Part shown: piece by piece, positions 30,942-43,600 of the stretch
Layout of the letters: the number at the start of each line of letters is the position of its first letter
How positions within the stretch are numbered: position 1 is the first letter of the stretch
From: Ostrinia nubilalis
Taxonomy: Eukaryota; Arthropoda; Insecta; Lepidoptera; Crambidae
Length of the DNA stretch: 64,000 bases
NCBI RefSeq assembly: GCF_963855985.1
Contig: NC_087107.1
Span: 930,001-994,000, forward strand
Reading direction: 5' to 3'
Translations under genes and position numbers: made by a program
Notes under the pieces: model-generated
Seen by the model: the letters and a program-made list of their open reading frames with translations, nothing else
The model's database searches: none
Told to the model about the DNA's origin: nothing

Positions 30942-32671
30942 AGGTGTTATTTTTTGTACTGATCATACTTTACCAACGCATCTAATAAAATCATACAAAT
31001 ACAACCCAAGTGTTTTTAAAAAAAAATTCAGGCTAGTTTTCGAGTAAAACGACAAAGAATGTTTCGAAAAAAATAAAAAATAAATCATCCTTTGAGCGCG
31101 GTGAGTATTCGTTTGTACGCACTATCGTAGTAGCCGGCCGAGGGCAACGACCTGCCACGTGCCGCGCCGCGTGAGTCGGCCATATTATTGATATCGCTCG
31201 CTGCCATGCCAGTCGCTCCGCGCCCACAGCCCGCGCCGAGCCGCCGATCGGCATGCGGGAGCGCAACAACATAAATAATCGTCCCAGTCCGTCCAATGCG
31301 CCCAAACGTATTGCAGTGTATGTGTGATTTATTACAATGCCGCGCTTGATCAATAACAAAACGCAGGTGAAATTATGTTTCGGGCACACTAACTGGCCGA
31401 CGAGAAACATTGACGAGTCGAAAACCTTCATTGCTTGTTTGGAGCCGCGCAGCGCTTCAGGGAGCGCAGCCGTATCCTGACTTGACGAGATTCCGTGCGC
31501 TTCGAGGACGAAGTTCTGGATTTCAATTTCAATCACCGGCACAGTGCTGGCGGTACCCAGATGCGAGCGCCGCAGACGGCGGCTTTTGCGTAAAAATACG
31601 GAATGCCTTATCAAGGAGTTGTTGCCAAAGGGCCACGACCGCGACCTAGTTCTATCGATGGTTATTGCGGAAGTCTACCTAGGTACATACCTACAGTGTG
31701 ATTTGGACAGATGAGTGCTTGTTTACGCGAAAGGGACTTTTTCCGTAAAAAAGTTAGTGCGTGAATTGTGAATACAACATCCGACGTGGTGTCTAGTGAA
31801 CAGCAAGCAAGTGTGCAGCCCGAAAGCATTACCTCAATTCGATCGTGGCTAGATTAGACAGTGCAAGACAGTGTTTACGTGAACATTCAACAAAGGCTTG
31901 ACGTTCAAAATGTATTGTGATTAGTGTAATAATAACCTAGGAACTTTAAATAACAACATTCAAAATAGGTAAATGTGTGAATAAGTAAAATCAATGAATC
32001 TAAAGTGTGATGGCAAATCATAATTTAGGAATTAAAACCAGGAAAATTGATCAGTGAGTTTTATTTACAACACCTATTCATATTCAATATTAGGGTGCAT
32101 TTCCACTGAAGCGAAGCGAAGTAGTAATAGGTATGTACCTATCAATTTTTTATTACGTCTCTAAATAAATTGCGTAGGCATTACGAAACCGTAGATATTG
32201 AATTCCAATTTCTATCCTTTTTTAAATTTCTAGTTTAACGCGGATGATTCGCCTCGGTTCGTTGGAAAAGTCCCCCGCTATTACACTAATGAAAATACAC
32301 TTATTTACCTACTTATGTAGCTAGATTTTGTTTCTCCCAGCGCGTAGTACCTATTAACATGACGTAACATCGTACATACTCACGAGTGATAATTTTTGGT
32401 AACGTAGGTTTAGTGTAATCTAACCTTTATGTGTGTGAACGTTGAATGAATGCGCGCGGCCATTGTTCGTACTCGTATGAATGAAATGAGTAAAGAAAGA
32501 GAGAGAGGCAGTGAGTGAAGACAGGATGGTTGTAAAAATAATATCTTTTTTTTGTTAGGAAAAGTAAAAACAAAAACTAGCCTGAATTTTTTTTTAAAAA
32601 CACTTGGGTTGTATTTGTATGATTTTATTAGATGCGTTGGTAAAGTATGATCAGTACAAAAAATAACACCT
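30942..32671. mobile_element. 1.73-kb non-autonomous element with perfect 99-bp TIRs
   Basis: Bases 30942-31040 (AGGTGTTATTTTTTGTACTG...) and 32573-32671 are exact inverse complements. Flanks are TC(TA)2 on the left and (TA)3CTAATATT on the right, fitting a TA or TATA target duplication. The cargo is GC-rich at 31090-31660 and AT-rich after that. It encodes no recognisable transposase. A 193-codon minus-strand frame crosses the GC-rich part and the TIR and looks incidental. The cargo end (about 31700-31970) resembles a non-coding 5' UTR exon with a possible donor AAATAG|GTAAATG. Confidence 0.85.
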
Positions 32672-32845
32672 TATATACTAATATTATAAAGCTGAAGAGT
32701 TTGTTTGTTTGTTTGTTTGTTTGGTTGAACGCGCTAATCTCAGGAACTACTGGACCGATTTGAAAAATTATTTTTGTGTTGGATAGCCCGTTAGTTCCTG
32801 AAGGCTTTAGGCTATTTATCATCACGCTAAGACCAATAGGAGCGG
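32672..32845 (+). mobile_element. Helitron-like element, second subfamily
   Basis: ACTAATATTATAAAGCTGAA, (GTTT)n, GAACGCGCTAATCTCAGG, AACTACTGGACCGATTTGAA, TTTTTGTGTTGGATAGCCCG. Its 5' TCTATA lies at 30936-30941, on the other side of the TIR element that split it. The 3' end is unclear. Confidence 0.65.
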
Positions 32846-34139
32846 AGCACCAATCAAGAATATTTCAAATCAATGAATTTTTACCTTTTGAGAGCTGATG
32901 CTGCGTAAACGGTTAAAGTTTCGCAAAAATCATGTATGACAGGATTGTTCCCCTTTAAAAGCTCTTTAAAAAAGTCCGCGGTAGCATATGTCTATCTTTT
33001 AAGGTTGGCTCATAGTAACCATTTTTATGCAAAAAAAATCTGTTTTAAAATAATGCATTATTTGCGAAGGTGTTTTTATAAACATGATATTAATCCTTAT
33101 CCAAATAAATAAATTATTCACCACAAGTATTTAATTTTAAACATTCTTGCCCTTTACACCATTCGATTTCAATAAATATCTTAGGAGATATCCCAGTTTT
33201 AAAATCACATCGCAGCAAAATAATGATCAAGTAGGTACTACGCGCGCTACTGATGGATCAATGCACAGCCTAAACCGCTGATCGTAAAGACCTGAAACTT
33301 GGACGGTGTGTTCTTTGTATGACGTAAGCATCTGATAAGAAAGGATTTTCCAAAATTCTACCCCTAAGGAGGTAAAAAGGAGGGGCAAAGTTTGTATGAA
33401 ATAACGAGATTCCTTCGTCCAATCTACTTAAAATTTTGCATAAGCATTCTATAACAGAATTAATGGAAGACGTGTTTCGTATTTTAGTGAAATGCACCCC
33501 CTAACTATGTTAAAAAGGGGTAGAAAGTTATTTTAGTGGTGATTTGCTTCAAAGTTGATATTAATTACTCATTAGTGCATTTTTTACAATCATGACGTCA
33601 TGTTAACGACTACCATACTCTAGGGGCCTCCACTTAACCTCGGAGTGGGTGCCCGCTGCGTGCGCTCGCCCAACAATGCATAGTAATGCATGAAAGTCAT
33701 GCCGCGGGCACCTGCTTGCGCTGTATAAATAAACTTATTTTCGCGCGAGAGTTTTGGCGGAGGCCCTTGAGGTAGTGGGAGTAGTCTTGAGGAAAAGCTC
33801 CTTCTCCCACGGCCAGTGGCATGCTGGAAGCTTGGTGATTCTAGCACCCGTAGGAAAATATAAAAAAAAAGTTTACCAATAATACTGCGGTAGGTGTAGT
33901 TTTCGATTTCGTTGTAAAAAAATAATACCACCGAGTAACTTTCACCGGATCAAAGGCCGAGCTGCATATTCATAAAATATAAGAAAAAAATATTTTCATG
34001 TTTATTTAACCTGATTTTTATATTTTAAAAGTATTTAAACATTTAGATAATAACGTTAAAACATTTAAAAATAATCGTATGAGAACGTTTTCGACTTCTC
34101 CACGGACGAAGTCGCGGGCAAAACCTATTTGTAAAATAA
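32846..34139. other. unassigned DNA with a GC-rich patch
   Basis: Contains a GC-richer segment at about 33620-33860 (GAGTGGGTGCCCGCTGCGTG and others) without a supported gene. ACGGACGAAGTCGCGGGCAA near 34096 is a stray Helitron-like 3' piece. Confidence 0.4.
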
Positions 34140-34210
34140 TTAGACTAAATTATTAAAAGTGCCTACCCAAAGTCATTATTCCACGCGGACGAAGTCGCGG
34201 GCACAGCTAG
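34140..34210 (+). mobile_element. Helitron-like 3' terminus
   Basis: CCACGCGGACGAAGTCGCGG then GCACAGCTAG|T. The pre-terminal hairpin-forming segment and CTAG end are visible, but the 5' part is not recognisable. Confidence 0.55.
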
Positions 34211-34340
34211 TTTAATAAATAACACTGTGATTAAATCTGGATTTATCTGTAATTTACTATAAAGTGAATTTTAAAAACAAACTAATACAAAAACCATAAA
34301 GAAAATCGTATAGTTCCAAAATACTGAACTGTCCTATGCA

Positions 34341-34465
34341 TGACATTGACAGTGGGGCGCCACCGTCCATACCGGATCGCTTGTTCCGATTTTTGCCATG
34401 TTGGAAACCATTATAGTTGAACGATGGTAGCGCCCCCCTGTCATTGAGTTTGGCGGGACAGTTCA
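34341..34465. mobile_element. short foldback repeat, copy 2
   Basis: TGACATTGACAGTGGGGCGC through GGTAGCGCCCCCCTGTCATT and GAGTTTGGCGGGACAGTTCA. Close relative of 30615-30740, in the same orientation. Confidence 0.75.
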
Positions 34466-34877
34466 GCGTGGGTCATCTATATCATTTTCGGTCTTATTTA
34501 AAACATTACACTAATTGTCAAAAATGACAAATAAAAAAAACTATACGAATTCGAGCTAATTATTTTCATTGTAAATGGTTAAATCTTTAAATGGTTTTCA
34601 GATTATGCACCAAATCAAATGAACACAGTAAATAATGACAATAATTTAATCTAGGTGGAGAGATGTGGGTGTGCGAGGGAAGGGGTCAATCTTAATGTTA
34701 GATTTTATCAAATACTCAATACTCAATACGTTTATTGCTTCCATAATAGTAATATAGGTGTTACAATGTGATAATACAGTTAAAAACTGTTGTAAAGCCT
34801 TTGAAAATGACGAAAAGAGATATTAGCCCAGACCAACATTTATCGTGCCTTTCTAAGCATGGGTTATAATACTTATA
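34466..34877. other. unassigned DNA with a short LINE-like tail
   Basis: AAATACTCAATACTCAATAC near 34709 looks like the tandem tail of a minus-strand retroelement; a similar ACTCAACACTCAATATTTTA lies near 39800. Nothing else recognised. Confidence 0.4.
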
Positions 34878-35078
34878 CTAGCTTTCCGCCCGCGGCTTCG
34901 CCCGCGTGGAATTTTGTCTGTCACCGAAATACATTACCGTGCGCGTCCCTGTTTCAAAAACCGGGATAAAAACTATCTATGTCCTTTCCCGGGAGTTAAA
35001 CTATCTCTATGCCAAATTTCATCAAAATCGGTTGAAAGCAAGACAGACAGATTCCTTTTGCATTTATAATATTGGTAT
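34878..35078 (-). mobile_element. Helitron-like (Lep1-type) element
   Basis: Plus strand A|CTAGCTTTCCGCCCGCGGCT, GTGGAATTTTGTCTGTCACC, CGGGATAAAAACTATCTATG, CAAATTTCATCAAAATCGGT, ATTTATAATATTGG. Inverse of the 25558 copy, with the internal CTGT tract reduced. Confidence 0.8.
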
Positions 35079-35180
35079 GGGTAGTATAAATTTATAGCAG
35101 TAAAACTAAGACACAAATCATTTTAGGCACTCTTACACAATTACGACAGCTTCTAGCTGCAACTGATTTCTACATACACA

Positions 35181-35478
35181 CATACACGGTACTGCTCGAG
35201 CAGTTGTGACTACTTCGGCACGGTGAAATTTCAGTTGCCAGGTATATTTTATACTGACTGCTCGAGCAAATATTACAAAGTAGCAGTGGTTCCTCTTCCT
35301 CAAAATCAATGTTGCTACTGATTTGAATGAAAATGAAATTGTGACCTGTTGAGCAGTTTCACTACCAACTACTCCAGCAGTTACCTATCAATGGTAGATT
35401 CAAGCTGTTGACTGGCTGCAAAAGCGGTCCGTGCCTTTATGTTGACCACTGGCTAATTGCTCGAACTGTCCGTGTATG
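35181..35478. mobile_element. probable MITE with imperfect TIRs
   Basis: Starts CATACACGGTACTGCTCGAG and ends inversely as TTGCTCGAACTGTCCGTGTA(TG), about 20 of 27 matching. CTGCTCGAGCA recurs inside. No coding capacity. Confidence 0.55.
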
Positions 35479-37592
35479 GCGGGCCCAAACAGACTAATTT
35501 TTGCGCATGATAATTTATTATATGAAAGTTCTGTAGCTCTACCATAAGTTTAACCTTACCAAGTGCGTACAAAATGTATGGCATATTGCACAGCGCCCCT
35601 AGCGGTGAACGGCAGAAGTTTGTGTAAGTTACAGTTAGTAGCAGCTAGTGGTAAAGTTTTTTTGCAGTTTTACAAAACACTCCATCCACTATGTCATCCA
35701 CTCCATCCAGTAGGTACCTATCCATATTTCTGCTTACAAATCCAGACATAAGTGTAATAAGTTATATTATGGTAAATTTATGTTCAAATTTAAGCAAAAA
35801 GCATTCTGTGTTTATAAAATATGTTTATTTGCACCTAGTTTATCAATCACCATGTTATTTCCATGCTTTCTATCCAGTCGACTGCTCTAACGACAAGGGT
35901 GGGCAGTCGTTGAGATGACAGCGCGAAAATCGTCGGCATCCACTAATTATGACCCTTATGTACCACTATATTGACAAAGTTCTCCGTCTTCGTACGCGAT
36001 ATTGGAAATTTGGCATCTACCATCGGCTGATCTGACATTAGGCGTAGTCTGGCTTTGATATTCAATTTTCAACTGTATTACCTTGACAATCAGTTCAAAA
36101 TTGATTACTAGAAAATTATTTGACAGACGATTTCTACTCTCGACAAATGCATTTGAATTAGCCCACTGCTTTTTTCAAAGGTTCAAAGTTGTGTTTACTT
36201 GAAAACATCGATTTAATCAAATTGCTGCGCCAGCGTAGACGTTTTTAGGCTTTAGGCTGTTTGAGGAATAATACTCGTATGGCTTTCTAGTGTATAAATG
36301 ATTTAAAAAATCGGTTCTGGAGATTACTTCTCAAAACAAACTTAGAAGCCTTATCTTTTCAAAAAATTCGTGTAGATATTCCAAGGTCTACTCTCACCAA
36401 ATCATTAATAACTTGAACTTTATGGAGTCAAATATTCCTCGTACCAAGAGCTAATGACACGTACAATCTCTGATACTTAACGCCCAGTTTCCGTCTCCTC
36501 CTAAACACCATATTTATCTTTCCCTCACACTTACAAATACATTAACGCCCGACCTTAGGACCGGTGGATTGAAAAATGAATCTGTTCGAGGCTGGACGCG
36601 GGATCATTTCCTGTTCCGGGCGCATCCATCTTGCTCGGAAGTGCCGACACCCTTTTAAATTATGGGATCCTGAAGGTTCATTGAATGTAGAGATACTTTC
36701 ATTTTGTGTTATCACTTAGTGACAACTTTGTTATAGCGTGAACAAGGTTTTGTAATAAATCATTTAGATCATAAATAGCTGGTTATTCTGTAAATACTCG
36801 TATGTCATTAAATAGACGAATATTTGTAAGTAAGTAAGTTTAATGAAGACTACTGACAAAGCCACTCTTCTGGCGGAGACACTGTGAAGGTTTGTTGTCG
36901 ACACTACAAGAAGAAGAAGTAAGTATACAGTATATCCCAAAACCCAACGTCGAGCGAGCACTGGGCGACAAAGAAAAAAAAATATACGCTATTACATTTT
37001 TTCATTAAAATGAACTCGTATTTTTTTTGTATTCTTCTCGGAGCTGTTTTGTAGTATTATCGCACAGTGCCTACTTGACGATAAGTTTTGGAACACTGTA
37101 TTCTTCTCAGTGTTATTATAGAAACCTTAATTTTATTATTTTCTTTTTTAAAAGACGCACAGAAAGTACAATCGTGGTCTACATTAACATGGCTACAGTA
37201 ATTTTCAATTTTAGGTATTGTACCATGGAATAGTTTTCTTCAGCCAACTCTACAATCCCCGTCTCCATATTTTAATTCAATTACCCATACCCCAGCGTTG
37301 GGTATTGACTCGCTGCCAAGAGAGGTCAGCACTGCGCCTCATTTATCCTACTCCCAGGTCATTACGTGCCACGTCACTGGCACTCTTTCTATTGTTTTAT
37401 TTTTAAAAGTAGGTAGATGTATCTGGAGATGGTTATGACTTATAAATGTTTGTTATTTAAGAAGAAAAAAATTACAATTTGGGTTTCTGTATAGTTTTAC
37501 AGGTCTGGAAAGTGAAAATAATCCGTTTTTTTTTTAATTTGTAGAAGCTGTAAGACCATAACCTAAAACATCTCGATTTATTTATAATCTTA
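35479..37592. other. unassigned intergenic DNA
   Basis: Several 60-75-codon frames are scattered here; none shows domain features or splice structure. Confidence 0.4.
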
Positions 37593-37796
37593 CTAGATTT
37601 TCGCCAGCGGCTTTTTTTTCAGCGGCGAATTTTGTCTGTCACAGAAAACCATTATCGCGCGCGTCCTTGTTTCAAAAACTTTCTCGGGACTCAAACTATC
37701 TCTATGCTAAATTTCATCAAAATCGGTTCAGTGGTTTAGGCGTGAAAGTGAGACAGACAGACAGAGTTACTTTCGCATTTATAATATTAGTATAGA
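37593..37796 (-). mobile_element. complete Helitron-like (Lep1-type) element
   Basis: Minus strand A|TCTATACTAATATTATAAAT, GCGAAAGTAACTCTGTCTG, GATTTTGATGAAATTTAGCA, and AAAATCTAG|T. It is 204 bp. It gives the clean TCTATACTAATATT 5' end used to interpret the split copy at 30936/32672. Confidence 0.85.
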
Positions 37797-37985
37797 TTAG
37801 CTTTTGACCGCGGCTTTGCTCGTGTTGAATCTTTCATTAAAGTTTGATCCCCTTAGGGACTGACACCGGAAAATGCTTTCGCAGCGGAAAAACTATCTGC
37901 GTGCTTTTCAACGTAATCCATCCAGTGTTTTGGTTAATGTGTTTGTAGATCAGTCAGTAATCAACAGTCGCCTTTTAAAAGAGAT
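37797..37985 (-). mobile_element. degenerate Helitron-like element abutting the previous one
   Basis: TTAGCTTTTGACCGCGGCTT follows directly, with a mutated CTAG end, then TGATCCCCTTAGGGACT and CCATCCAGTGTTTTGG blocks like those of the 17622 copy. The far end is unclear. Confidence 0.5.
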
Positions 37986-38430
37986 TTTTAAAATACAGAT
38001 TAGGACACAAGGATGTTCCCTAACTTATCAAAACCCAATTTTACCTTAAAAATTAAACCAGAGTCCCGCTCTTTCAAAACACACAATCCTACATTCGTTA
38101 TTCAAATTACACAATCCGTAGATCACAAAACGATCCTCAGATTAATCAAGCAAAGATAAGAAGCTTCTGCAATTAGCACTCTTCTCCCTCAAACCGAAGG
38201 CAGCTCAGCAAATCGGAACAACTTAAGTTTTTGCGACTTTGATATTCTTTAATTATTTGCCTAAAAATAAAAAATTTACAAGCGCATTCTGTCATAATGA
38301 TGTTTCAGTAAAATCTTGTTTGCATACTTTACTTCCATAGAAGAACTGAAATAAATACAAAAGCCTTCATTCCTTTGGTATTGTATCATGTTGTACCAAC
38401 AGTGGTACTTAAATTATACCGTTTCCTAAA
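37986..38430. other. unassigned intergenic DNA
   Basis: No gene recognised. Confidence 0.4.
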
Positions 38431-38800
38431 TCAAATCAAATCAAATCAAATTTTATTTGCTTAAATATTAAAAGCCTGATATATAATTAGTTATTTATAT
38501 TACTAAATAAGATAATAATCAGCTATATTATTAAGTTTGTAAATTCTGAATAGAAAATAGGTGCCTAAGCAAGTGTATTTTTTCATTCAAAAACGCTCTG
38601 CTGTAAAATGGCTTTTTCGCAGATATCTTATTATACCTACTTGGCAGCCGTCGAAATGTTAAGGAAACGAAATAATTATACTTAAACCTGGGCTATAAAT
38701 CAAGGGACTACTTAGCCGCCGATTAGCATCGAACAAGAGGCGTTTGTCATTGCGCCACTCAGCCGTCCTCCCACTCTGCAAATGGTACATCAAGCAAACG
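38431..38800 (-). mobile_element. probable LINE 3' end with (ATTTG)n tail
   Basis: AATCAAATCAAATCAAATCA then AATTTTATTTGC at the left is a typical LINE tandem tail read from the minus strand. The adjacent ~330 bp look like 3' UTR sequence, with no intact coding part. Confidence 0.45.
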
Positions 38801-38830
38801 AACTATGGGGTCTTAAGTACAGTCAATAAG

Positions 38831-40495
38831 AGCGAATTTGCAATAGAAATGCATGGTTTGTTAAGCGGTTGACTGTACATGTATGTATGAGATTGATGAC
38901 GGTGAGATTTGTCGCTGTTAATGTTAAGATGGGTTGGTAATTTATACCTGAGCATAGTGAGCATAAGACTTACGAGTACAAGCATCTTCTTGGTAGTACC
39001 TACTTCAGGAAGCAAGTCTCACAAGTTTTTAGTGTCAACAAATCACAAGATTTTGAGTCTTTTCATAAAAAGGGTAAATACAATTTTTCTTTCTAGTCAT
39101 TTATAGAGTCAATGCGACTATGAAAATTTACTCTTAACCTAGTTGATGTGATCTTGTCATTAATCCAGATAATTTAATTAGCTCCCTTAAACCCACGCGC
39201 CTCAATATGTCAGGTCGCAAAGTTTCAGTTGCATCAATACTGTATTTCCATCTTTAATTACATTATATTTATTACATATATTATGGTTTGAACAATTGTG
39301 TGATTACGGTTAGCAATGACCAGTTGTATTTAAGAATCAAACTCTTAATGACATCCTAGCCAAAGCAATGGCAATGTGTCACCGAAATGAAAATACCTGT
39401 TGTCTTCGTATTTCGTTCCGTGCCGTTACGCCACGCGATTTACGGCGGACACAAAAATCTGATACGGACAGAGTCCACTCTGATGAGACTTCTCGTTGCG
39501 GACGTTGCATTTGATGTACTAGTAAATAAGTATTTTGATGTACTAATACTAGTACATAAGTGTAAATGTAATGAAAGATGTGCTGTGCTGGAATATTTAT
39601 AATATGACCGGAGTGAAGATGCTACGAAACTCAATTTGCTTCGTAGTTGCTACGAGGTGACATTTTGAAATCTTTTACTTTAGATTTAGAAATAAACACG
39701 TTTCGTGAAATCTTTTATTTAGAAAAGTATTTGATTAAGTACACTTTTTATCCCACCTATGTTTTAAAATAAACCCAAATAAACACTATTTGCAAAATTA
39801 ACTCAACACTCAATATTTTATTGCATACCATATTTTTTTATATCTTTGATTAAATAGTAATTAAATACGAGTGTAGTTACCTTTCTTACAAATCAATTTC
39901 ACAAGGTAGGTACATAATTTTTTACCATACTTTTGGTGTTTGTTTAATTACTTACTTTGGTTAGTTAAAGTATTTTTTATTATTGATTCCATCTATAATA
40001 GTCATGAATATAGAAACCGTAATCCGAGTGTTGGCAAGTTGTCTCTGTGCGGCGATTTAAGAAGACAAAGGGCAGTAAAACGGCTGATTGCTCACAGCAC
40101 CGCCGCGGGTGGGTACAACTAACTATTAGAAGGGATACATTAAAGAGAAATCGACAGAATAAAATTGAGTGCTCAAAATGCCTTCGTGCGTTTTCCGATG
40201 CTCTATAATTAATAGTGCACCGGAAAGCGCACAAGTCGTTATTGCCAAACAGTATAATTATTTTATTCCGTACTTTTCTGATTAATTTAATGATCATAAG
40301 GTGTCATGATTTAGTTTCCCTTGCAGGAACTCGACTTCAAATGCTTGTTTACCAGAGGCATATGGAGGATTTAACTTACACTTCCTAGCCTGGCCAGACG
40401 GGTTGAAGAGGTCGATTAACTAAATAGAAACCTCTTTATGTCTGTTTCTCTAAATTATTAATACTAAACCTCTTAATTACTTGTATTTCATTTTA
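38831..40495. other. unassigned intergenic DNA
   Basis: No gene recognised. A 105-codon minus-strand frame at 39980-40297 lacks family features. Confidence 0.4.
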
Positions 40496-40499
40496 AACT

Positions 40500-40620
40500 G
40501 CATCATCATCATCATCATTTTAGTCACAGGACTGCTGAACATGAACACAGGCCTTCCCTAATAATTTCCATTGACCGGTTGGTTACTTGGCTGCGCTTTC
40601 CAAATCCAATTTTCCGAATT
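40500..40620 (-). mobile_element. RTE-type LINE, 3' end fragment
   Basis: Plus strand (ATC)n, AGTCACAGGACTGCTGAACA, CAGGCCTTCCCTAATAATTT, TGACCGGTTGGTTACTTGGC. This is the minus-strand C-terminus and (ATG)n tail seen also at 47755 and 63440. Confidence 0.75.
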
Positions 40621-43600
40621 TCAATCATTACAACTTATTAGAATGTTATTATTCGCATGTAATTAACGTACGACTAAAATATTTTTAGAATTTCATTATT
40701 TTTGGGCGTTCATATCTAACACTATCGTAGCTCTATGGCCCGGTTTACAGCCTTTTTAGTTGTTTACCAACAACCTTATTAGTTTCACTTTGTTTAACAC
40801 GTCCTGTAGTTTCAACAAAAAGTTAGATAACTTTTTGTACGTCGTAGTACAAGTTAAGATGAATGATGAGTTAACTTTAAAAGTTTTTTGCAGTTTTGAA
40901 CGCATACAATTTTGTATGATGAATAGTGCGCTTGGAACTTGTAAAAATGATGTGAAGCTATTTAGAACAAGAAATATAAGAAATTGTCAAATACACAAAC
41001 AAGAAATAATAACAAATGCACTGAGTTGTGTAGAGAATTTTGAAAAATCTAACTTTATTCGGATGGTAAACTACAAATATTTTTGATTTGGTAATTACGA
41101 AATTATTCTAAAAACCATTACATTTACGAGTATGGTTTCTCATTTGTAGAATACTCTTGAATAATAAATACAAAATCAAGATATAAAGTCAAGTTCTAAT
41201 ACCTAAATGTCTGTATAAACGCTATCTCAGTAACTTTCTATTCGAATATTGTGTTATTTTACATAAGCCACTCTTTGGTGTGAACAAAAATCCATTTTCT
41301 ATCCTATACCGCAATAAAACCAACAAGTCCTTAACAGACTGTCAAGGAGACAATCCATTGTTCTTGTTCAATTAGGCAACGTTCCATCAATAGAACATTC
41401 TACAGCTTACATATTAGGGTGTCCTATAGGTAGGACATAGATGTGTATGGACATTTTAATGAATAGCCGGAGCTGCCCGGGGTCACAGCCTGCAGTAGTG
41501 TGCACTAATGGATTATCACTGATTTGCATTTAGCAGACTTTGGGGATGGCGGTATGCGATTACAGTTATTGAGGCAGCGTCCGTATGAGTCATCATAATA
41601 TTTATTTTTTTAATTCAATGTGTGTGACTTTGGCTAGTAAGTCAACGATTTTCGTAGTTTTTATTTTGTTTGCCCAATTTTTTAGTCTTTTATATTTTTG
41701 TCAGGTTTTTCTTCGATTAAAAAGATAAAAACTATGAAGCTTTTTTTTTGTATTAAAACTAAATGAAATTAATACGGGTTTAACACACACTTCATATTTC
41801 TTGTACACTTCTAAAAGAAAATGTGTATAGAAATGAGCTATCAAATTGAAACGATTTTAATTTTCTATAGGTAATAATACTATATTATTAGATTCCGTAA
41901 ATATGTTAACACAACACCATATCAAAGCTAGATGTAAGGTGTAATCATTTGTAAAGAAACTAAACTTTTGTTCATGTAAATAATTGAAAGACTAATTAAT
42001 TATTTGATCACTGGTTGCGTATAGCTTAAAATCATCCCTGCAGCAATGACGCGAGGCGGCAAGGCTCCCCACACACGGCTGAGTTGAAAATAATTGTCTC
42101 ACTGTAGGCTGGGCGCAAACCAATCCCAGTGTGTACTTACATGGATTGAATGGAGACTGCATGTATACACATGAATGGTAGGTGTCCTTAATGGTTTTAC
42201 TTTGGAAATGTGTTTTGGATGTAATTGGTTTTAGATTTTTGTGGCTCTCGTGGATTAGGTGTGTCATTTTTTAGATGGCGATAGCAATTGTTGTTCATTT
42301 TCTAAGTTCATGCGCTAATTTTTTATTGATAAAGTTACATTACAGTACTAAAGTGATTTGAATAATTGAGATTCTCAAAAGGTAAATAGGCTTTAAAATT
42401 CTGATTTTTATCTTTAATTTTGGCGTTTTTTTGTTAAATTTTATTACGATGTGAAACTAGAATTGACGTCTTGTACTTTATAATTTTATATTTTCAGACT
42501 TAATTGCATTGTAATTATCTGTTGTTGCAAAACGTCCTACCAGCAGGATTAAGTTTTTAATTAAAAAATTAAAATGCAACCAAAAAGCTGACATTGTTTT
42601 CAAACACGCGTCAGTGATGACTCGCGTGTAAAGTGATTACGGGGCCATTCTCCGCCGTCATCGCAATCATCGCGATGACTAACCGGATTACACTCCCGGC
42701 GCGCTTAATTGAAACTACTTCAACTAATACTGACGGTGGAAAATAGGCGACATTTCGTCACGTACTACGACGTGCACAAAATTATTTTTGAAGATAACTT
42801 TGTACTTAGAAAAGAACATCAGCACGGAAGAATAAATAATGATATTAATTATTCCTAAATATAAACGTAGAACTCGGGTAAAGTTTGTAAACCAATGTTT
42901 TCTGTCAAAAACGTCCCTAATGCAGTAATAAGCACTATAAATAAAATGTTAGTTTACAAAAAATCCTGATCAATTTTGTGTCGAATTGCACTGAACTTTA
43001 AACTGACATTGATATTTGCACAAATGAATCCCAAACTTCCTTTTATAAAGTCCTGCAAATAACACCTGCCTACTTTTGAGGAATTTTTGCTTGCGACGAT
43101 TTTTCCACAAAAATCTATTACATCCGTTTGAGCTCGGATATTAACTGCCAGAATAGCCTATCAAGCAACCAACAAAGGGGTGGAAAACTATCAATTACAA
43201 CTCAATCGAGTTAGGCCTATCCTTTGATTGGAGTGGAACCAGACTTTTTGCGCGATGGACGGATTCCGGCAATTAACGGTGGAAACTATCCGTTAATTAA
43301 ATCTGTTCGCAGCCTGATGACACTAATGAGTTTAGTCTACACTGGCGGGGAAAAATGTAGTTGGGGAGAGCAGGTGTGGTTTGACTGTGGGAGATTAAGG
43401 TTGCATGCTGGTATGCAAACTCATTGCTATATTGTTTCCGTCTATTGGTTATGGTAGTGTGAATAATATTAAAAAACGTTTCATTAGTATTAAGTACTTT
43501 AGAACAAAAACATTTATGGGGGGAACGGTAGGTTTCTCGCTAAGACGAGCTAAGTGAAGCGTAGGGACACTACATACCTTTTCTCAAAGCGCATTGTCGT

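Noticed and set aside
31033..31614. A 193-codon open frame on the minus strand
   Set aside because: It crosses the transposon TIR into GC-rich cargo, has no domain or family resemblance, and is open mainly because GC-rich DNA has few stops.
40760..41086. A 108-codon plus-strand frame
   Set aside because: AT-rich composition, no domain or signal, no splice partners seen. Best explained as chance.
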